Assembly: GCF_018860585.1 (NCBI RefSeq)
Contig: NZ_JAHKPR010000048.1
Location: 10,200-74,199 of the forward strand
Reading direction: 5' to 3'
DNA from: Colwellia sp. E2M01
Lineage (GTDB): Bacteria; Pseudomonadota; Gammaproteobacteria; Enterobacterales; Alteromonadaceae
DNA: 64,000 nt
Numbering within the stretch: position 1 is the stretch's first letter; each line of letters starts with the position of its first letter. Below are positions 50,962-59,675 of this stretch, in pieces. The notes below the pieces were generated by a model. That model saw nothing but the letters and a program-made list of their open reading frames with translations, had not been told where the DNA came from and searched no databases. Made by a program: the position numbers and the translations under genes.

Positions 50962-51948
50962 ATGACTAATTTACCAGACACTAAAATCGTTAATTTAGTT
51001 GCCGATATTGGTGGTACCAACATCCGCTTAGCCATAACCGATAAAAATAATACTCTTAGTGAAATTGAAACATATCAATGTAAAAACTTTCCATTGTTAT
51101 CTGATGTTATTCGTCAATATTTAACCGAAAAAGAATTACTAACATCATCTATCAATGCATGTTTGGCAATAGCCTGCCCCGTTGACACTGATGCAATTGC
51201 TATGACCAACTTACCTTGGAAATTTTCGCAAAAAGAACTTAAAGCTGAATTAAAGTTAAACAGCTTAACCTTAATAAATGATTACACGGCAATAGCAATG
51301 GCAATTCCTGCTTTAAGTGATAATCAAAAAATAAAAATAGGTCAAGGTGAAGCAGCTAAAAATCTCCCTATCGCCGTGTGTGGGCCTGGTACTGGGTTAG
51401 GTGTTGCCAACTTGGTTAATATTAATGATCAATGGCATTGTCTAGGAGGAGAAGGCGGTCATATCGACTTTGCTCCAGTAGATGAACTTGATATAAAAAT
51501 ATTTCAAGAACTACAAAAAACTAAACAACGTATCTCTTATGAACAGTTACTTTCTGGCTATGGAATAGAACAAATATATGCCGCATTATTAGTGATTAAT
51601 AACGTTCAAGTAGATCCTCAATCAGCAAAACTAACCGCTAAAGACATCAGTACCAATGCTTTAAATAATACTTGTGTTACATGTAAACAAGCATTATCAC
51701 AATTTTGTAAAATACTTGGTAGTTTTGCGGGGAATTTAGTATTAACAACGGGATCAATTGGTGGGGTTTATATTGCAGGAGGCATAGTGCCTAGGTTTGT
51801 TGAGTATGTCAGAAACAGTGAATTTAGAGATCGTTTTGAAGCAAAAGGCCGTATGAGCCACTTAAATAAAAATACGCCAACTTATATTATTACTGAGAGT
51901 CAACCAGGCTTACTTGGCGCAGCTGCATACCTTAATCAAATAACATAA
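50962..51948 (+). CDS. glk: glucokinase
   Basis: ATP-dependent cytoplasmic glucokinase (328 aa) of the proteobacterial Glk family. Phosphate-1 motif VADIGGTNIRLAI near 13-25, LINDYTAIAMAIP near 105-117 with the catalytic Asp, PGTGLGVA near 141-148, GGEGGHIDFAP near 161-171 and the C-terminal IAGGIVPRF near 275-283. It phosphorylates glucose set free by GH1 and imported by GluP, which makes it the metabolic end of the locus. Likely co-transcribed with the LacI gene. Confidence 0.94.
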   Translation: MTNLPDTKIVNLVADIGGTNIRLAITDKNNTLSEIETYQCKNFPLLSDVIRQYLTEKELLTSSINACLAIACPVDTDAIAMTNLPWKFSQKELKAELKLNSLTLINDYTAIAMAIPALSDNQKIKIGQGEAAKNLPIAVCGPGTGLGVANLVNINDQWHCLGGEGGHIDFAPVDELDIKIFQELQKTKQRISYEQLLSGYGIEQIYAALLVINNVQVDPQSAKLTAKDISTNALNNTCVTCKQALSQFCKILGSFAGNLVLTTGSIGGVYIAGGIVPRFVEYVRNSEFRDRFEAKGRMSHLNKNTPTYIITESQPGLLGAAAYLNQIT

Positions 51949-52027
51949 CCAAATCACATCAAGACACTACGTGTTTAAATAACCTAAACTCGGCTTCAGT
52001 AATAACTGAATAATTTAATGGTTATTA

Positions 52028-52063
52028 AAAAGGGTTAATCGATTATTATCGGTTAACCCTTTT
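52028..52063. terminator. terminator between glk and trhO (convergent)
   Basis: AAAAGGGTTAA (52028-52038) pairs with TTAACCCTTTT (52053-52063), extended inward by a T-G wobble and CGAT/ATCG around a 4-base loop. The A-run on one side and T-run on the other suit bidirectional termination. Confidence 0.75.
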
Positions 52064-52109
52064 ATGTTCATTAAGCGACTACAGTAATCGCAAAGGCCTT
52101 AAGGCGTAG

Positions 52110-53111
52110 TTACTTTTTAGCTTGTTGAGCTTTCTTATCATTTTTTTCTTGGCGACGTTCTTCAATGATATGTTTAATATCGCCACCAATATGACTTTCA
52201 CCACGCGCTTCTGCTAAGGCAATTTGACGTTGGCGTTCAGCGTAACGGTTACGTTGCTCGTCAGTCACTTTGTCGTAACAACGATGACAACTAACGCCTT
52301 TTACGTAATGTTTACTTTGTTTTTCTTCTTCTGTTAACGGAAAACGACAAGCGAAACACTGGTCGTATTTACCTTGCTCTAAGTCGTGATTTACTGCAAC
52401 CCGGCCGTCAAAAACAAAACATTCGCCTTCCCACATTGTTTCAGTACTTGGTACTTCTTCAAGATATTTTAAAATGCCGCCTTCAAGGTGATAAACCTCT
52501 TCAAAGCCTTGTTCTTTTAAGTACGCGGTAGATTTTTCACAGCGAATGCCACCAGTACAATACATAGCCACTTTTTTGTGTTTGTTCTTATCTAAGTTTT
52601 TTTCTACATATTCTGGAAATTCACGGAAAGTTTCGGTGTTTGGGTTAACTGCATTTTTAAAGGTACCAATTTCAACTTCATAATCATTACGCGTATCGAC
52701 AAGAAGTACTTCTGGATCAGAAATTAACGCGTTCCAATCTTTCGGTTTTACATAAGTGCCTACCACTTGGTTAGGGTCGATACCTTCAACGCCCATGGTA
52801 ACAATTTCTTTCTTGAGCTTTACTTTAGTGCGGTGAAATGGATTTTCATCGGCAAAAGACTCTTTATGCGAGATGTTATCTAAACCTTCTTGTTCGGCTA
52901 AAAAAGCTAATACGGTTTCAATACCTGCTTGCGGGCCTGCAATGGTGCCGTTTATACCCTCTGCTGCTAATAACAAAGTGCCCTTAACATCAACACTGGT
53001 CATTTTTTTAATAAGCGGATCTCGTAATGCTTCAAACGCATCTAAACGAACAAACTTATAAAGAGCGCAAATTGTGATGCTATTAGCGGTAGTGTTTTTC
53101 GGTGTATTCAT
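52110..53111 (-). CDS. trhO: tRNA uridine(34) hydroxylase TrhO
   Basis: Rhodanese-family enzyme (formerly YceA) that hydroxylates U34 of certain tRNAs using oxygen, the first step to (m)cmo5U. The N-terminal acylphosphatase-like domain (about 1-100; [17 protein letters not shown]) is followed by the rhodanese domain (about 125-225), with active-site cysteine in [12 protein letters not shown] near 183-194. A C-terminal zinc-ribbon-like part has paired cysteines (CFACRFPL, then GVSCHRCYD). The 333-residue length is normal. It is transcribed away from acnB; the FNR-like box in between could serve either gene. Confidence 0.93.
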   Translation of the reverse strand: MNTPKNTTANSITICALYKFVRLDAFEALRDPLIKKMTSVDVKGTLLLAAEGINGTIAGPQAGIETVLAFLAEQEGLDNISHKESFADENPFHRTKVKLKKEIVTMGVEGIDPNQVVGTYVKPKDWNALISDPEVLLVDTRNDYEVEIGTFKNAVNPNTETFREFPEYVEKNLDKNKHKKVAMYCTGGIRCEKSTAYLKEQGFEEVYHLEGGILKYLEEVPSTETMWEGECFVFDGRVAVNHDLEQGKYDQCFACRFPLTEEEKQSKHYVKGVSCHRCYDKVTDEQRNRYAERQRQIALAEARGESHIGGDIKHIIEERRQEKNDKKAQQAKK

Positions 53112-53547
53112 GTGTACTCCATTGAACTAGCTGAATCGTAAATCCAGTGCTGTAGATTATTAGTAAAAGTATCTTAAATATTTTCTGAGATAGTCTATTT
53201 AAGGGCGCGCATTTTATCAAAGAACTTCATACTTTGGTAGTTTATGAATTGATACAGATCAAGCTTCTAAAAATCAATACACAGGCACTTACTGTTCATA
53301 AAGCATGCAAAAAGAATAAATGTTCTTCTAAAGTTAACAGCTATCCCCTTGATATTTTATTGAAGTTAAGCAATTATTTTTTTGAAAAGAAAAACGGTTA
53401 AGCCTATCACGAGTATGAATAACGCTTATTTTACCAAATGATTCCTAGTAGCGGGAAAATCAGGTAAACTAACGTAAAAATTTGTCCTTGTTAATTATCA
53501 TGTTAGTTTTTGCATGGTTTTAGCATATTAAAGCGAGAGAGAATCGA
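53112..53547. other. 436-base divergent promoter region trhO/acnB
   Basis: Contains no credible ORF. Its notable element is a perfect FNR-type box at 53249-53262 (listed separately). The ribosome site AGCGAGAGAGAATCG precedes acnB. Confidence 0.6.
53249..53262. promoter_or_regulatory. FNR/ANR/EtrA-type binding box
   Basis: TTGATACAGATCAA matches the TTGAT-N4-ATCAA consensus at all ten fixed positions. It is 138 bases upstream of the trhO start and 286 bases upstream of acnB. Control of the TCA-cycle gene or of the O2-using TrhO by anaerobiosis would make sense; which promoter it serves is not visible. Confidence 0.65.
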
Positions 53548-56358
53548 ATGAGCCTGTATTTAGATTATATAGCAGAAATTGAAAGCCGTAAGACGGATCT
53601 TGGTTTAGCGCCTAAGCCAATTGATGGTGCTGAGTTATTAGCCGAAATCATCGAGCAAATTAAAGACCAAGGGAATGAGTACCGTGCAGATTCTCTTAAC
53701 TTCTTTATCTACAACACATTACCAGGTACTACTAGTGCTGCTGGCGAAAAAGCTAAATTCTTAAAAGAAATCATTTTAGGTGAAGCGGTTGTTGCAGAAA
53801 TTACACCTGAATTCGCTTTTGAATTACTTTCTCACATGAAAGGTGGTCCTTCAGTTGCCGCATTACTTGATTTAGCATTATCTGATGATACAAGTGTTTC
53901 AACACCTGCCGCTGAAGTATTAAAAACTCAAGTATTCTTATACGAAGCTGATACCGACCGTCTTGAAGCAGCATTCAAAGCAGGCAATGCCGTTGCTAAA
54001 GAACTTTTAGAAAGCTACGCAAACGCTGAATTTTTCACAAAACTACCTGACGTTTCTGAAAAAATTGACGTAGTAACTTACGTAGCAGGTGTAGGTGATA
54101 TCTCTACTGATTTATTATCGCCAGGTCACCAGTCTCACTCTCGTGCTGACCGTGAATTACATGGCCAATGTATGATCACGCCAGAAGCACAACAAGAAAT
54201 CGTTGCACTTCAAGCACAGCACCCTGACAAGAAAGTAATGTTAGTTGCTGAAAAAGGCACTATGGGTGTTGGTTCATCTCGTATGTCTGGTGTTAACAAC
54301 GTTGCACTTTGGGCAGGTGAGCAAGCTTCTCCATACGTTCCATTTATCAACATTGCACCTGTAGTTGCAGGTACTAACGGTATAGCACCAATCTTCCTAA
54401 CAACGGTTGATGTAACCGGTGGTATTGGTCTTGACCTTAAAAACTGGGTTAAGAAAGTTGACGCAAACGGTAACACAGTTACTGATGCAAACGGCGACCC
54501 TGTATTAGAAGAAGCTTACTCTGTAGAAACAGGCACAGTATTAACAATTGATACTCAAGCTAAAAAATTATACAACGGCGATAAAGAATTAGTTGACGTT
54601 GCTTCGGCATTTACGCCACAAAAAATGGAGTTCATGAAAGCGGGTGGTTCTTACGCGGTAACTTTTGGTAAAAAAATACAAACATTTGCGGCAGAAACGT
54701 TAGGTATTGAAGCACCTGCAATCTATGCACTAGCAAAAGAAGTTTCTCATGAAGGCCAAGGTTTAACTGCTGTTGAGAAAATTTTCAACCGTAATGCTGT
54801 AGGTGTTGCTTCAGATGCTCCTTTACATGCAGGCAGTGACGTTCGTGTTAAAGTAAACATTGTTGGTTCACAAGATACTACAGGTCCTATGACTTGTCAG
54901 GAATTAGAAGCGATGGCTGCTTCTACTATCTCTCCATCTGTTGATGGTGCATTCCAGTCTGGTTGTCATACCGCTTCAGTTTGGGATAGCAAAGCAAAAG
55001 CAAATACGCCTAAGTTAATGGCATTTATGAACGCTTTCGGTGTGATCACAGCACGTGATCCAAAAGGCGTTTACCACGCAATGACTGACGTTATTCATAA
55101 AGTATTAAACGATATAACTATTGATGATCGCGCAATCATCATCGGTGGTGACTCGCATACTCGTATGTCTAAAGGTGTAGCATTCGGTGCCGATTCAGGT
55201 ACGGTTGCAATTGCACTAGCAACAGGCGAATCGGCAATGCCAATTCCTGAGTCTGTAAAAGTAACCTTTAAAGGTAATATGCAAAATCACATGGATTTCC
55301 GTGATGTAGTACATGCTACACAAGCACAAATGCTTAAGCAATTTGGTGGTGAAAACGTTTTCCAAGGCCGTGTAATTGAAGTACATATCGGTACTTTATT
55401 AGCTGACCAAGCGTTTACTTTTACTGATTGGTCTGCAGAAATGAAAGCAAAAGCGTCTATTTGTATCTCTAATAACGAAACGTTAGTTGAGTCTATAGAA
55501 ATTGCTAAGAGCCGTATCCAAATAATGATCAACAAGGGTATGGACAATGAAGCAGGCATGTTAGCTGGTTTAATCGCCCTTGCTGATGCACGTATTGCTG
55601 GTATTAAGTCTGGCGAGCAACCTCCATTATCACCAGATGATTCAGCTAAGTACTACGCTGAAGTTGTTGTTGATTTAGATGCTATCGATGAGCCAATGAT
55701 TGCAGACCCTGATGTAAACAACGATGATGTATCTAAGCGTTATACGCATGATGTTATTCGTCCTGTTTCTTTCTACGCAGACAAGTCTGTTGATTTAGGC
55801 TTTGTTGGCTCTTGTATGGTACATAAAGGCGATATGCAAATCATCGCGCAAATGTTACGTAACATGGAAGCACAAGGTACTACAATTGAATTTAAAGCAC
55901 CATTAGTTGTCGCTCCACCAACGTATAACATTGTTGATGAGCTTAAAACTGAAGGCGATTGGGAAATTTTAGAAAAATACTCAGGTTTTGTATTCGATGA
56001 TGTAAATCCAAAAGATGCTGCTCGTACTAAGTACGAAAACATTTTATACCTAGAACGCCCAGGCTGTAACTTATGTATGGGTAACCAAGAGAAAGCTGAA
56101 CCAGGCGATACAGTAATTGCTACGTCAACTCGCTTATTCCAAGGTCGTGTTGTTGCTGATACTGCTGAGAAAAAAGGTGAATCTTTACTTGGTTCTACAC
56201 CGTTAGTTGTGCTTTCTTCAATCTTGGGTCGTTTCCCATCAATTGCAGAATACAAAGCAGCTGTTGAAGGTATTGATTTAACTAAATTTACACCGCCAAC
56301 AGAAGCAATGACTACTGTGTTTGACGCTACTGCGGTTAAAATTGCAGATCCTAGCTAA
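53548..56358 (+). CDS. acnB: aconitate hydratase B / 2-methylisocitrate dehydratase, long divergent type
   Basis: TCA-cycle and methylcitrate-cycle enzyme interconverting citrate and isocitrate through a 4Fe-4S cluster. Order: N-terminal HEAT-like helical domain (about 1-165), swivel-type domain (about 165-400; GVGSSRMSGVNN), then the catalytic domains with VGSQDTTGPMT, GGDSHTRMSKG and cluster cysteines in SGCHTASV and RPGCNLCMGNQ. At 936 residues it is about 70 longer than E. coli AcnB (865) and very different in sequence; by memory it is close to AcnB of Flavobacteriia (opening KPIDGAELL, FFIYNTLPGTTSAAG), which suggests transfer or a distinct lineage. Codon use looks like its neighbours. 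Followed by a strong terminator. Confidence 0.93.
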   Translation: MSLYLDYIAEIESRKTDLGLAPKPIDGAELLAEIIEQIKDQGNEYRADSLNFFIYNTLPGTTSAAGEKAKFLKEIILGEAVVAEITPEFAFELLSHMKGGPSVAALLDLALSDDTSVSTPAAEVLKTQVFLYEADTDRLEAAFKAGNAVAKELLESYANAEFFTKLPDVSEKIDVVTYVAGVGDISTDLLSPGHQSHSRADRELHGQCMITPEAQQEIVALQAQHPDKKVMLVAEKGTMGVGSSRMSGVNNVALWAGEQASPYVPFINIAPVVAGTNGIAPIFLTTVDVTGGIGLDLKNWVKKVDANGNTVTDANGDPVLEEAYSVETGTVLTIDTQAKKLYNGDKELVDVASAFTPQKMEFMKAGGSYAVTFGKKIQTFAAETLGIEAPAIYALAKEVSHEGQGLTAVEKIFNRNAVGVASDAPLHAGSDVRVKVNIVGSQDTTGPMTCQELEAMAASTISPSVDGAFQSGCHTASVWDSKAKANTPKLMAFMNAFGVITARDPKGVYHAMTDVIHKVLNDITIDDRAIIIGGDSHTRMSKGVAFGADSGTVAIALATGESAMPIPESVKVTFKGNMQNHMDFRDVVHATQAQMLKQFGGENVFQGRVIEVHIGTLLADQAFTFTDWSAEMKAKASICISNNETLVESIEIAKSRIQIMINKGMDNEAGMLAGLIALADARIAGIKSGEQPPLSPDDSAKYYAEVVVDLDAIDEPMIADPDVNNDDVSKRYTHDVIRPVSFYADKSVDLGFVGSCMVHKGDMQIIAQMLRNMEAQGTTIEFKAPLVVAPPTYNIVDELKTEGDWEILEKYSGFVFDDVNPKDAARTKYENILYLERPGCNLCMGNQEKAEPGDTVIATSTRLFQGRVVADTAEKKGESLLGSTPLVVLSSILGRFPSIAEYKAAVEGIDLTKFTPPTEAMTTVFDATAVKIADPS

Positions 56359-56402
56359 ACAAATAGCCTATAAGCTAATGATATAGCTTTAAGCAAAATA
56401 AG

Positions 56403-56439
56403 AGGCGCCTTAACTTGTTAAAGTTAAGGCGCCTTTTTT
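56403..56439 (+). terminator. rho-independent terminator of acnB
   Basis: Perfect 14-bp stem (56403-56416 with 56421-56434; arm begins AGGCGCCTTAACTT) with a 4-base loop followed by six T's, 45 bases after the acnB stop. Confidence 0.93.
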
Positions 56440-56706
56440 ATAAAGCTATTCTATTATTTTTAATGGTGAGATTTCATTTCTTGAGTTTAATAGAGAAACG
56501 ATACAATCCCTTAGGTAATTTAAATTAATTATTTGATTTTTTTGAAAATGTTATCTATTTGTTAAGGCTAATTGAAAAAAGTTAACAGTTTGTAGAAATT
56601 TTATCGTATCTCCATTTTATGGTAGATTCTAATGGTATAAAGAAGCTTTCATCAATACAATGGTGAGCAATTGGTGACAAACAAGATAATAAATAAGAGA
56701 AATAGC

Positions 56707-57417
56707 ATGGAAGCGAAAATGTATGCTTACGGGCAATATTTCCTTAATAACGCACTCACTAAAAATAAAACTGACAATAAAACGCTAAATATGCTTAAAA
56801 CAATAATTTTTAAAAATATGTTTTTGATAACGCCTAGTATTACAATTGTAGGACTAGTTTTATCAAGTTTACTTGCGACAAGCTTTACTGCGAACGCAAA
56901 TACCCTTTCTATAACGGCCGAAATGAGTCCCGAGGTAGTAGCTGAATATAATAAACAGTTAGCCTCAAATTCTTGGCCTGAAATGCATACCAAATTAGCC
57001 TTGATGGATAATCCCTACGCTAAACAATACAAGGTATTAAGAAAAGCATTAAGAAAAGAAGCACCTGAAGGCAAGCGTAAGCGTTTAATGACCCATGAAG
57101 AGAGTCTTTTTATGGCCAAAAAAATGCGTTTTGATTACTGCCAAGCATCAGTTTCATTCTTTGTAGACTTTTCACAACGCGCATTTGATTTATCAACAAC
57201 CGAGCAAAACCCGCTAACTAAAGAGCAACTAATGCAAGGTAATGGCGTTGCATACCCGTTTACCGAAGCTGAAAAAAACAACCCTAGCACTCGCCCACCA
57301 CAAATAGCCTTAGACTTAGGTTGGAAATACAAAGGTCAAGGCAAAGCACGCGCAAAAGAGTTTCTTGCTACCTGTTTAGCAATACCTGTTGAGTTATATT
57401 ATAAAGAAGATAAATAA
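56707..57417 (+). CDS. exported protein of unknown function
   Basis: About 236 residues with a long N-terminal extension, a hydrophobic helix (about 42-62 from ATG 56707) and an ANA-type cleavage site, so exported to the periplasm or membrane-anchored. The mature part is soluble and basic (KYKVLRKALRKEAPEGKRKRLMTHEES; FDYCQASVSFFVDFSQRAFDLS; two cysteines). I do not recognise a family. Starts possible at TTG 56671, ATG 56707 or ATG 56791 (the latter giving a standard signal peptide MLKTIIFKNMFLIT). Monocistronic between acnB and purT. Confidence 0.65.
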   Translation: MEAKMYAYGQYFLNNALTKNKTDNKTLNMLKTIIFKNMFLITPSITIVGLVLSSLLATSFTANANTLSITAEMSPEVVAEYNKQLASNSWPEMHTKLALMDNPYAKQYKVLRKALRKEAPEGKRKRLMTHEESLFMAKKMRFDYCQASVSFFVDFSQRAFDLSTTEQNPLTKEQLMQGNGVAYPFTEAEKNNPSTRPPQIALDLGWKYKGQGKARAKEFLATCLAIPVELYYKEDK

Positions 57418-57419
57418 TG

Positions 57420-57452
57420 TTTGTTAGGTGTCTAATGATTGCACCTAACAAA
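57420..57452 (+). terminator. stem-loop after the exported unknown protein
   Basis: TTTGTTAGGTG/CACCTAACAAA, a perfect 11-bp stem with 11-base loop directly after the stop codon. No T-run follows, so the role as terminator is likely but not certain. Confidence 0.55.
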
Positions 57453-57594
57453 ACTCCCCCTCTCTGTTTACCTTCATTACAATTAACAAATTGCTCCATT
57501 TCACTTTTAAACAAAATTTTCCTTTTAAACAAGATTGCGCTTTATAACAAATACAGTATGATCCCCTTTATTTTATAAATTTTAAGGCGTTAAT

Positions 57595-58782
57595 ATGTTT
57601 GGTACAGCCACAAGTAAAAGCGCAACACGCGTTTTATTATTAGGCTCTGGCGAGTTAGGTAAAGAAGTTGCTATTGAGTGTCAACGATTAGGCTTAGAAG
57701 TTATTGCTTGCGATAGTTACCCTAATGCTCCAGCAATGCAGGTAGCGCATCGTAGTCACGTTTTTAATATGTTAGATGCTAAAGCACTTGCAGACGTTAT
57801 TAATCGTGAACAACCTGACTTTGTTGTGCCTGAAGTAGAAGCTATCGCTACGGATATGCTCGTTGAACTAGAAAGCCAAGGTTTAAATGTTGTACCTTGC
57901 GCCAATGCAACCAAACTTACGATGAACCGTGAAGGCATTCGCCGCTTAGCTGCTGAAGAGTTACAGATAAAAACCTCACCATATCACTTTGTGGATAGCT
58001 TAGAAGCGCTTAAGTCAGCAATTGATGATGTTGGCTTACCTTGTGTTATAAAACCGATTATGAGCTCTTCAGGCAAAGGTCAGAGCGTTATTAAGTCAGT
58101 CGATGATATTGATAAAGCTTGGCAATACGCGCAAAGTGGTGGTCGTACTGGATCTAAATCGAATAACCAGCGTGTTATTGTTGAAGGCTTTATCGATTTC
58201 GATTATGAAGTCGCTTTATTAACCATTAGCGCCATTGACGGCATTCATTTTTGCGCGCCAATTGGCCATCGCCAAGAGGATGGTGATTACCGAGAGTCTT
58301 GGCAACCACAAGTAATGAGTGAGAAGGCTTTAGCAGCCGCTCAAGAAGCCGCTAAAAAAGTCGTTACCGCATTAGGCGGACATGGTTTATTCGGTGTAGA
58401 GCTTTTCATTAAAGGCGATGAGATTATCTTTAACGAAGTGTCACCACGCCCACATGATACAGGCATGGTTACCTTGATTTCTCAAGAATTATCAGAGTTC
58501 GCTCTTCATGTTCGTGCTTTTACTGGTTTACCAATTAATAACATTGAACAATTTGGTCCATCTGCTTCTGCGGTAGTATTAGGTAAAGGTGAGTCTACTG
58601 ATATTAGTTTTTCGGGTATTAATAACGCGCTGAGTCAGTCACAAACTCAAATTCGTTTATTTGCTAAACCTGAGATCCATGGTTCTCGTCGTTTAGGCGT
58701 AGCGTTAGCGCGTCGTAATACTATTCAAACGGCTATAGATGACGCCATATCGTGTGCGAAAAAAATAACGATTAACTACTAA
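57595..58782 (+). CDS. purT: formate-dependent GAR transformylase (PurT)
   Basis: Third step of purine synthesis with formate and ATP instead of formyl-folate (cytoplasmic, ATP-grasp). N-terminal PreATP domain ([20 protein letters not shown] near 14-33), ATP-grasp core (about 110-310; [15 protein letters not shown] near 152-166; [24 protein letters not shown] near 262-285) and a C-terminal domain ([10 protein letters not shown]). The 395-residue length is normal. Ribosome site AAGG eight bases before ATG. Monocistronic; convergent with the CPBP protease gene. Confidence 0.95.
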   Translation: MFGTATSKSATRVLLLGSGELGKEVAIECQRLGLEVIACDSYPNAPAMQVAHRSHVFNMLDAKALADVINREQPDFVVPEVEAIATDMLVELESQGLNVVPCANATKLTMNREGIRRLAAEELQIKTSPYHFVDSLEALKSAIDDVGLPCVIKPIMSSSGKGQSVIKSVDDIDKAWQYAQSGGRTGSKSNNQRVIVEGFIDFDYEVALLTISAIDGIHFCAPIGHRQEDGDYRESWQPQVMSEKALAAAQEAAKKVVTALGGHGLFGVELFIKGDEIIFNEVSPRPHDTGMVTLISQELSEFALHVRAFTGLPINNIEQFGPSASAVVLGKGESTDISFSGINNALSQSQTQIRLFAKPEIHGSRRLGVALARRNTIQTAIDDAISCAKKITINY

Positions 58783-58821
58783 GCTGATCAATTGCTAAGC
58801 TAGCACAAAGCTAATATGAGA

Positions 58822-59628
58822 TTAAGCTAGCATTGGATAAGTTAGAAATATTGCATGGATACTGTTTAAGATAAAATGCAGTGCAATAGGATATGCAATA
58901 TTTCTAGCGTAATAATACACAAGCCCGTAACCTAAACCAGCAAACACACTAGCCAAGGCAAATAACGGTGAAAAAGCAGCATGCACAGCACCGAAAAACA
59001 GCCCCGAAATAATCAGTACTCCCCACAAGCCCAGTTTATTTGTTAAACCACGTTGTAACATTCCGCGAAAAATACACTCTTCAGCAACAACAGTTACCAC
59101 CAACATTTTTACAAAAAATATTAACGCTTCATCAGGTAATTTAACCTGCCAATTAACTAGACCAAGCGCAAAGGCTAAAACAAACACAAGGCCAATAGTT
59201 AAAACTGAAATAATAACCATTGCCATAGGCAAGGAATAGCGCGATAAAAAACTAGGTAGTTTGGGTAAAGCGCGATTATCAGTTTTATCTATTAATAAAA
59301 TATAAGGTAGTAAAATCACCGCAATCAAAAATTTATCAAAATTTAGATACAGCGAATAAGGTAAAGCATCGGGAGAAAATTGCACGTCTTGATATATCGC
59401 TATATTTTCAAAACCGGGCACTTTATGTAGTAATAATGCTGCACTAAAGATAAAGAACAACGCCATTCGCGCCGATAAATATCCTTTAAAGTAAGCTTTA
59501 TCGGCGCAAATAATTAATGCATAAATACTTGCAAACAAAGCAGCAACAAATGCGATATGCCCCAATAAAAGTAATAAAATAAGAAGAGTATGCACACTAA
59601 TGAGCATACTCTTTTTAGTTAACGCCAT
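58822..59628 (-). CDS. CPBP-family intramembrane metalloprotease
   Basis: Polytopic membrane protein (268 aa, seven or eight helices) with the CPBP/ABI (CAAX-protease-like) motifs: EECIFRGMLQRG near 182-193 (motif 1, EExxxR), FFGAVHAAF near 211-219 (motif 2, FxxxH) and HFILNSIHA near 251-259 (motif 3, HxxxN). Catalytic residues intact. In bacteria such proteases process peptides or act in immunity to own bacteriocins; no substrate gene is adjacent here. It lies downstream of the MscS gene on the same strand (47-base gap), so co-transcription is likely. Confidence 0.88.
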   Translation of the reverse strand: MALTKKSMLISVHTLLILLLLLGHIAFVAALFASIYALIICADKAYFKGYLSARMALFFIFSAALLLHKVPGFENIAIYQDVQFSPDALPYSLYLNFDKFLIAVILLPYILLIDKTDNRALPKLPSFLSRYSLPMAMVIISVLTIGLVFVLAFALGLVNWQVKLPDEALIFFVKMLVVTVVAEECIFRGMLQRGLTNKLGLWGVLIISGLFFGAVHAAFSPLFALASVFAGLGYGLVYYYARNIAYPIALHFILNSIHAIFLTYPMLA

Positions 59629-59675
59629 TTTAGCCCCTGTAACAATACCTTCAATTCGTTGATAAGTAGTACTTG

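Noticed and set aside
25197-52000. Whole glucan locus as a recent mobile island
   Set aside because: No integrase, tRNA border, IS or attachment repeats seen, and codon use looks uniform; only the TSUP and HigA scars hint at past rearrangement.
55773-56255. 160-codon ORF antisense to acnB
   Set aside because: It lies wholly inside a highly conserved enzyme gene and has a serine/threonine-rich composition typical of an antisense shadow.
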